This document shows, in pieces, positions 60,901 through 64,000 of a DNA stretch of 64,000 nucleotides. The notes under the pieces are model-generated. The model ran no database searches. It saw nothing but the letters and a program-made list of their open reading frames with translations, and was not told where the DNA came from. How positions within the stretch are numbered: position 1 is the first letter of the stretch; every line of letters starts with the position of its first letter. The position numbers were made by a program, and so were the translations under genes. The DNA is from Adiantum capillus-veneris (lineage: Eukaryota > Streptophyta > Polypodiopsida > Polypodiales > Pteridaceae): assembly GCA_014529385.2 (NCBI GenBank), contig CM043962.1:49986598-50050597 (forward strand). Direction: 5' to 3'.

Positions 60901-62240
60901 AGTGCCGTGCACAGTGTAGACTGGTAGGGATTTTGTGAGTGATAATCCCTATTTTTCCAATTTCGCAAAGCCTTGCTTCATATAAAATTTCCAAAGCACT
61001 TTGGTTTGCACAATGATAGTAATTGCCAAGTAAGGTGTAAACAAGGAAAAACAAGAAAAACTTAAACTTGGCTAACCTGGTCATTGTTGCTGCAACCAAT
61101 TGTCATGAAATTTGGAAGAAAAAACTCATTCCAAGACGGCCCATAGCCATATCTGCACAGACACCCTCATATATCCTATCCACCTGTTTGGTACATAACG
61201 AAAGAACCTGCAATATGACATATCCTGCAAACACATTGCCTATTTTTTCCCAATTTTGTATGCTCATAGCATATGCAAGACATGGCCAACCTCGATGCAC
61301 GATGTATAAATTGAAGCCTGGCTACGTAGAACTATGTCCGGCCTCATTGCCAACAAATTCTATTGACGACAGATATCATAGCAAAGAGACTCGACCTTGT
61401 CGATCATGCACAAAAAATAGACCTTGTCTACTTGTAGATCTGCTGGAAAAACAGAATGATATTTGCGATGTATGTTCATCTCGTACGTGCTTGAGTGTAT
61501 GAATGATATCGATGATCAATCGTAGACGCACTTTGCATGCCATAGTTATGAAGCACATGCTCAATAAATAAATATCAACTACGTACCTTATGGAGTACAC
61601 CTATCGATGAAGCTTACCGTCGGAAGGATCGAATTAGTTGCCAGCAAGAAGAAAATGGAGAAATGATCCAACTTCACCTGTTTTGATTGCCTACTGTTGA
61701 GAATGGAAGTTATAATCGGGACCGGCCTTGCCAATCACCGTTGCCTTATAAGGCACAGGGCATGCCTGAGTTGGCTCTGTTACTAGACAATCGTGCCTTG
61801 TAAAAACCTGTGTAGAGGTAATCTCCATCGGAGCCATGCTCCTTAGTCCAATTCATGGGAATGACTACCAATATTGGACGGAATTAGGACCCGTAGATAA
61901 TTTCTCTGGACACCATGGCTGAGATCAACATAAGAACATAATCTTGCAATACAATTATATACATAAAACCAATGAAAATTGCAAGAACTTGAAGTTGCAA
62001 ACCTGATAATCCGTTTGTGTTCGTGTCCGAGGTCAAGCACTTTCTTCACCATCGACTGATGATCTTATGCATATATGCACCGTGGATGCGAGTTGCTTGT
62101 GGATTGGTCAAGCTCGCATGGCTTAAATGAGCCCGAATACTACCCATCGGCCAAAACCCTTATCTCGCATTGAACTCCATCGAATTCCTTCCCCTTCCTC
62201 CATGGCTTCTCCCCTTCATCCATAGCTCCTCCCTCCCCCT

Positions 62241-62255
62241 GAGCTCTGATACCCA
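62241..62255 (-). other. PBS of LARD 2
   Basis: The minus strand reads TGGGTATCAGAGCTC next to the 5' LTR end. Confidence 0.8.
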
Positions 62256-62432
62256 TATAAGACCTAGGGTAACTAAACATAGGATCCTCCTCCCTATTGC
62301 CCCTTATATAGGCCTAGCTCCTAGCTCTGGCCCTACGCAGATCCCCAGTCCACAGTGGTCTAGTCCAGGCCCTTGGCCTAGGTCCCTGACCCCCTAGGTT
62401 GGGCCTTTCCCCGTAGGACCCTTGTCCTGACA
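62256..62432 (-). repeat. 5' LTR of LARD 2 (177 bp)
   Basis: Matches 57344-57520 with few differences; contains cccttatataggcc in both. Confidence 0.88.
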
Positions 62433-62437
62433 TATCA

Positions 62438-63640
62438 AGAATAGATTTCCCGTTCCACGGGTAGAAGATCTATTTGATAAGCTACAAGGGTCGCCCTACT
62501 TCAGTAGGATTGAGCTAAAAAATGGCTATCATCAAATATGGATAGTTGATCAAGACATTGTAAAGACCGCATTTTACACTACGTTTGGTCTTTACGAGTA
62601 CATTGTCATGCCTTTTGGATTGACCAATGCACTAGCCACATTTAACTGCTTGATGGAGAAGCTACTCAGGCCTCACCAAACCTTTACTGGAGTGTTCTTT
62701 GATGATATAATCATCTACTCTAATTCATCAGACGAACACAAGAAACACCTCTAGGTAATATTTCAAGTTTTATGAGAGAATAAGCTTTATATAAATCAAA
62801 AGAAAAGTAAATTTTTCTTACAAGAGATTCAATATTTAGGTCACATTATCTCTCAAGATGGCATCCAAATGGTCCATCAAAGTTAGAGGTAATAAAAGGA
62901 TGGCCTAATCCAAGGAATCTGCATGAACTAAGAAGCTTTATAGGTATGTGTGCATACTATAGACGCTTCATAGAAAAGTTCTCACAAATCATGGGACCAT
63001 TACATGACCTAACAAAGAAAAACTTTAGGTATATATGGTCCACCAAGGAGAACAATGCTTTCAAAAAGCTTAAAGAGAAGCTTACCTCTCAACCTATGCT
63101 TACACTACTGGATCTCTCAGAGTCATTTGAGGTCCAATGCAATGCTTAGGGTGATTGCCTTGGATCTTTTTTTCTCCAAGAAAGGCACGCCATAGCCTAT
63201 GAAAGTCGAAGGCTCAACCCTGTTAAGCAAGCTCTAGGCATATATGAAAAGAACCTCTTAGCAGTTCTACATGCTCTAGATTCATGGAAGCACTATTTAT
63301 TGGAGACTCCTTTCATTCTGCGAAGGATCACCAAAGTCTTAAGTACTTCATGATGCAGACCAAGCTCTCGAAAAAACAAATGAGGTGGGAAAATTTTCGT
63401 TTTCAATTTCATTTTCATATTGCTCACATTGATGGCAAGCATAATCAAGTGGCCGTTGCACTCTCAAGACCGAGAGTGAATGCGGTATCCATAGCAACTC
63501 ACAATGATCTATCTTCTATGATAGATGCGTACACTATCAATCCCGATCTTAGAGATTTGATTTTAGCCCTTGTGCTAGGGAAGAAGGAAGAACCATCTAC
63601 CTTGCAAGATGGTTATCTTCTCTATGGCAATAGATTATGT
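62438..63640 (+). pseudogene. pol: RT C-terminal part and RNase H of element 2, with stops
   Basis: RT palm: GYHQIWIVDQDIVKTAFYTT, VMPFGLTNALATFN and FFDDIIIYSNSSDEHKKHL, then a TAG near 62754. RNase H spacer MCAYYRRFIEKFSQI and LTKKNFRYIW (62946-63100), then a stop in place of the usual D at ~63148 (FEVQCNA*G). DHQSLKYFMMQTKLSKKQMR and HIDGKHNQVAVALSR follow. The RT YxDD equivalent is FFDD. Confidence 0.85.
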
Positions 63641-64000
63641 GTTACTAACTTACTACGTGAGAAATTAATATATGAATCTCATGCTCCTCCTGATGCAGGG
63701 CATAGAGGGATTCAGTCTACCCTAAAAGGGATATAAACATATTTATATTGGTCGGCCATGAAAGAAAACATACAAGAGTATGTTTCAAAATGTGTGGTAT
63801 GCCAAAAGACAAAGTTTGATAGAGGGAAGCAATCTAGATTGCTTCAACCATTGCCAATCCCTAATTCACCATGGGAGAGCATATCTATGGAGTTTATCTT
63901 TGGATTTCCCAAGTCCATCCATGGGAATATGGGGATATGGACAATAGTAGACAAGTTTATCAAACAAGCACAATTCATAGCTGTCAAAAAGACTATCAAG
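63641..64000 (+). pseudogene. pol: Integrase N-terminal part of element 2, runs off the window
   Basis: Zinc-binding H-H-C-C: ESHAPPDAGHRG ... CVVCQKTK. An in-frame TAA at 63734 lies between the His and Cys pairs. The catalytic core begins (PWESISMEFI; first core Asp appears as Glu) and is cut by the window edge. Confidence 0.8.

Larger units (their letters stand above)
57344..62432 (-). mobile_element. LARD-like LTR retroelement 2, nested in element 2 RT
   Basis: TATCA target duplication at 57339-57343 and 62433-62437. Both LTRs are 177 bp. The minus-strand PBS reads TGGGTATCAGAGC, one base longer than the usual tRNA-Met site. The ~4.7-kb interior is non-coding apart from a short 3' frame. 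It is related to LARD 1 in blocks spread along its length, for example gatttgaag/agttgaagat near 60040 and 32040 and ctcgaccttgtcgatcat near 61387. Confidence 0.88.
54548..64000 (+). mobile_element. Ty3/gypsy element 2 (chromovirus-like), degenerate, right end off-window
   Basis: PBS, gag with CCHC knuckle, protease-like domain, RT, RNase H and integrase start appear in the standard Ty3/gypsy order. The element is split inside RT by the LARD at 57344-62432 and continues past 64000. It belongs to a different lineage from the palindromic copies (tRNA-Met PBS, no second RNase H). Many stops show it is inactive. Confidence 0.88.

Noticed and set aside
62170-62397. Pro/Ser-rich 75-codon frame near the right LTR of LARD 2
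   Set aside because: It reads across PBS and LTR sequence, and the frame is not kept in LARD 1.

Overview
The window looks like repeat-rich nuclear DNA of a land plant with a large genome. It is AT-rich and full of long (AG)n, (TG)n and (TA)n microsatellites and nested retroelements. The only host-type coding sequence I recognise is a damaged, intronless plant-type glutaredoxin copy. I see no rRNA, tRNA or CRISPR. A non-seed plant such as a fern is a reasonable guess, because Penelope-type reverse transcriptases of the kind seen here are not typical of seed-plant repeat landscapes. That is inference only.

Layout. (1) About 0.4-2.08 kb: two head-to-tail copies of an ~835-bp non-coding repeat. 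(2) About 2.1-15.3 kb: a giant imperfect palindrome of two truncated copies of one Ty3/gypsy family (Tat-like, with a second archaeal-type RNase H). The + copy runs to 9.36 kb and the - copy from there to ~15.3 kb. They are joined 3' to 3', and no integrase remains. (3) 15.3-21.8 kb: non-coding DNA with microsatellites and two older flank-like repeats. (4) 21.8-50.5 kb: the most unusual part. Three related retroelements (A at 21.8-37.6, C at ~39-42.1, B at 42.1-50.5 kb) all lie in - orientation. A and B each carry an unrecognised ORF1 followed by a Penelope-like reverse transcriptase ORF2. C keeps only a 3' end. Each core is flanked by long direct repeats (3.6-3.75 kb for A, 2.2 kb for B, at least 0.33 kb for C). 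Nearly every core/flank junction carries a (TG)n tract with a strong hairpin next to it. A's right flank is split by a 4.85-kb element (LARD-like, 119-bp LTRs, AGTAT target duplication). (5) 50.5-54.5 kb: very long microsatellites and the glutaredoxin copy. (6) 54.5-64.0 kb: a second, chromovirus-like Ty3/gypsy element in + orientation, degenerate, running off the right edge. It is split by a 5.09-kb LARD-like element with 177-bp LTRs and a TATCA target duplication.

How the parts relate. In A and B, ORF1 is followed by an RT ORF with an N-terminal Cys/His-containing region. The RT palm blocks resemble Penelope-like elements, but no GIY-YIG endonuclease is visible. B's flanks carry a minus-strand TATA box, so they could act as promoters. 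The shared plan (flank, (CA)n, 5' hairpin, ORF1, ORF2, 3' hairpin, (CA)n, flank, read on the minus strand), kept in two strongly diverged families, is the best candidate here for an undescribed system. All copies are broken by stops or frameshifts, so the window shows the architecture rather than an active element. Boundaries were read by eye; identities were not computed.
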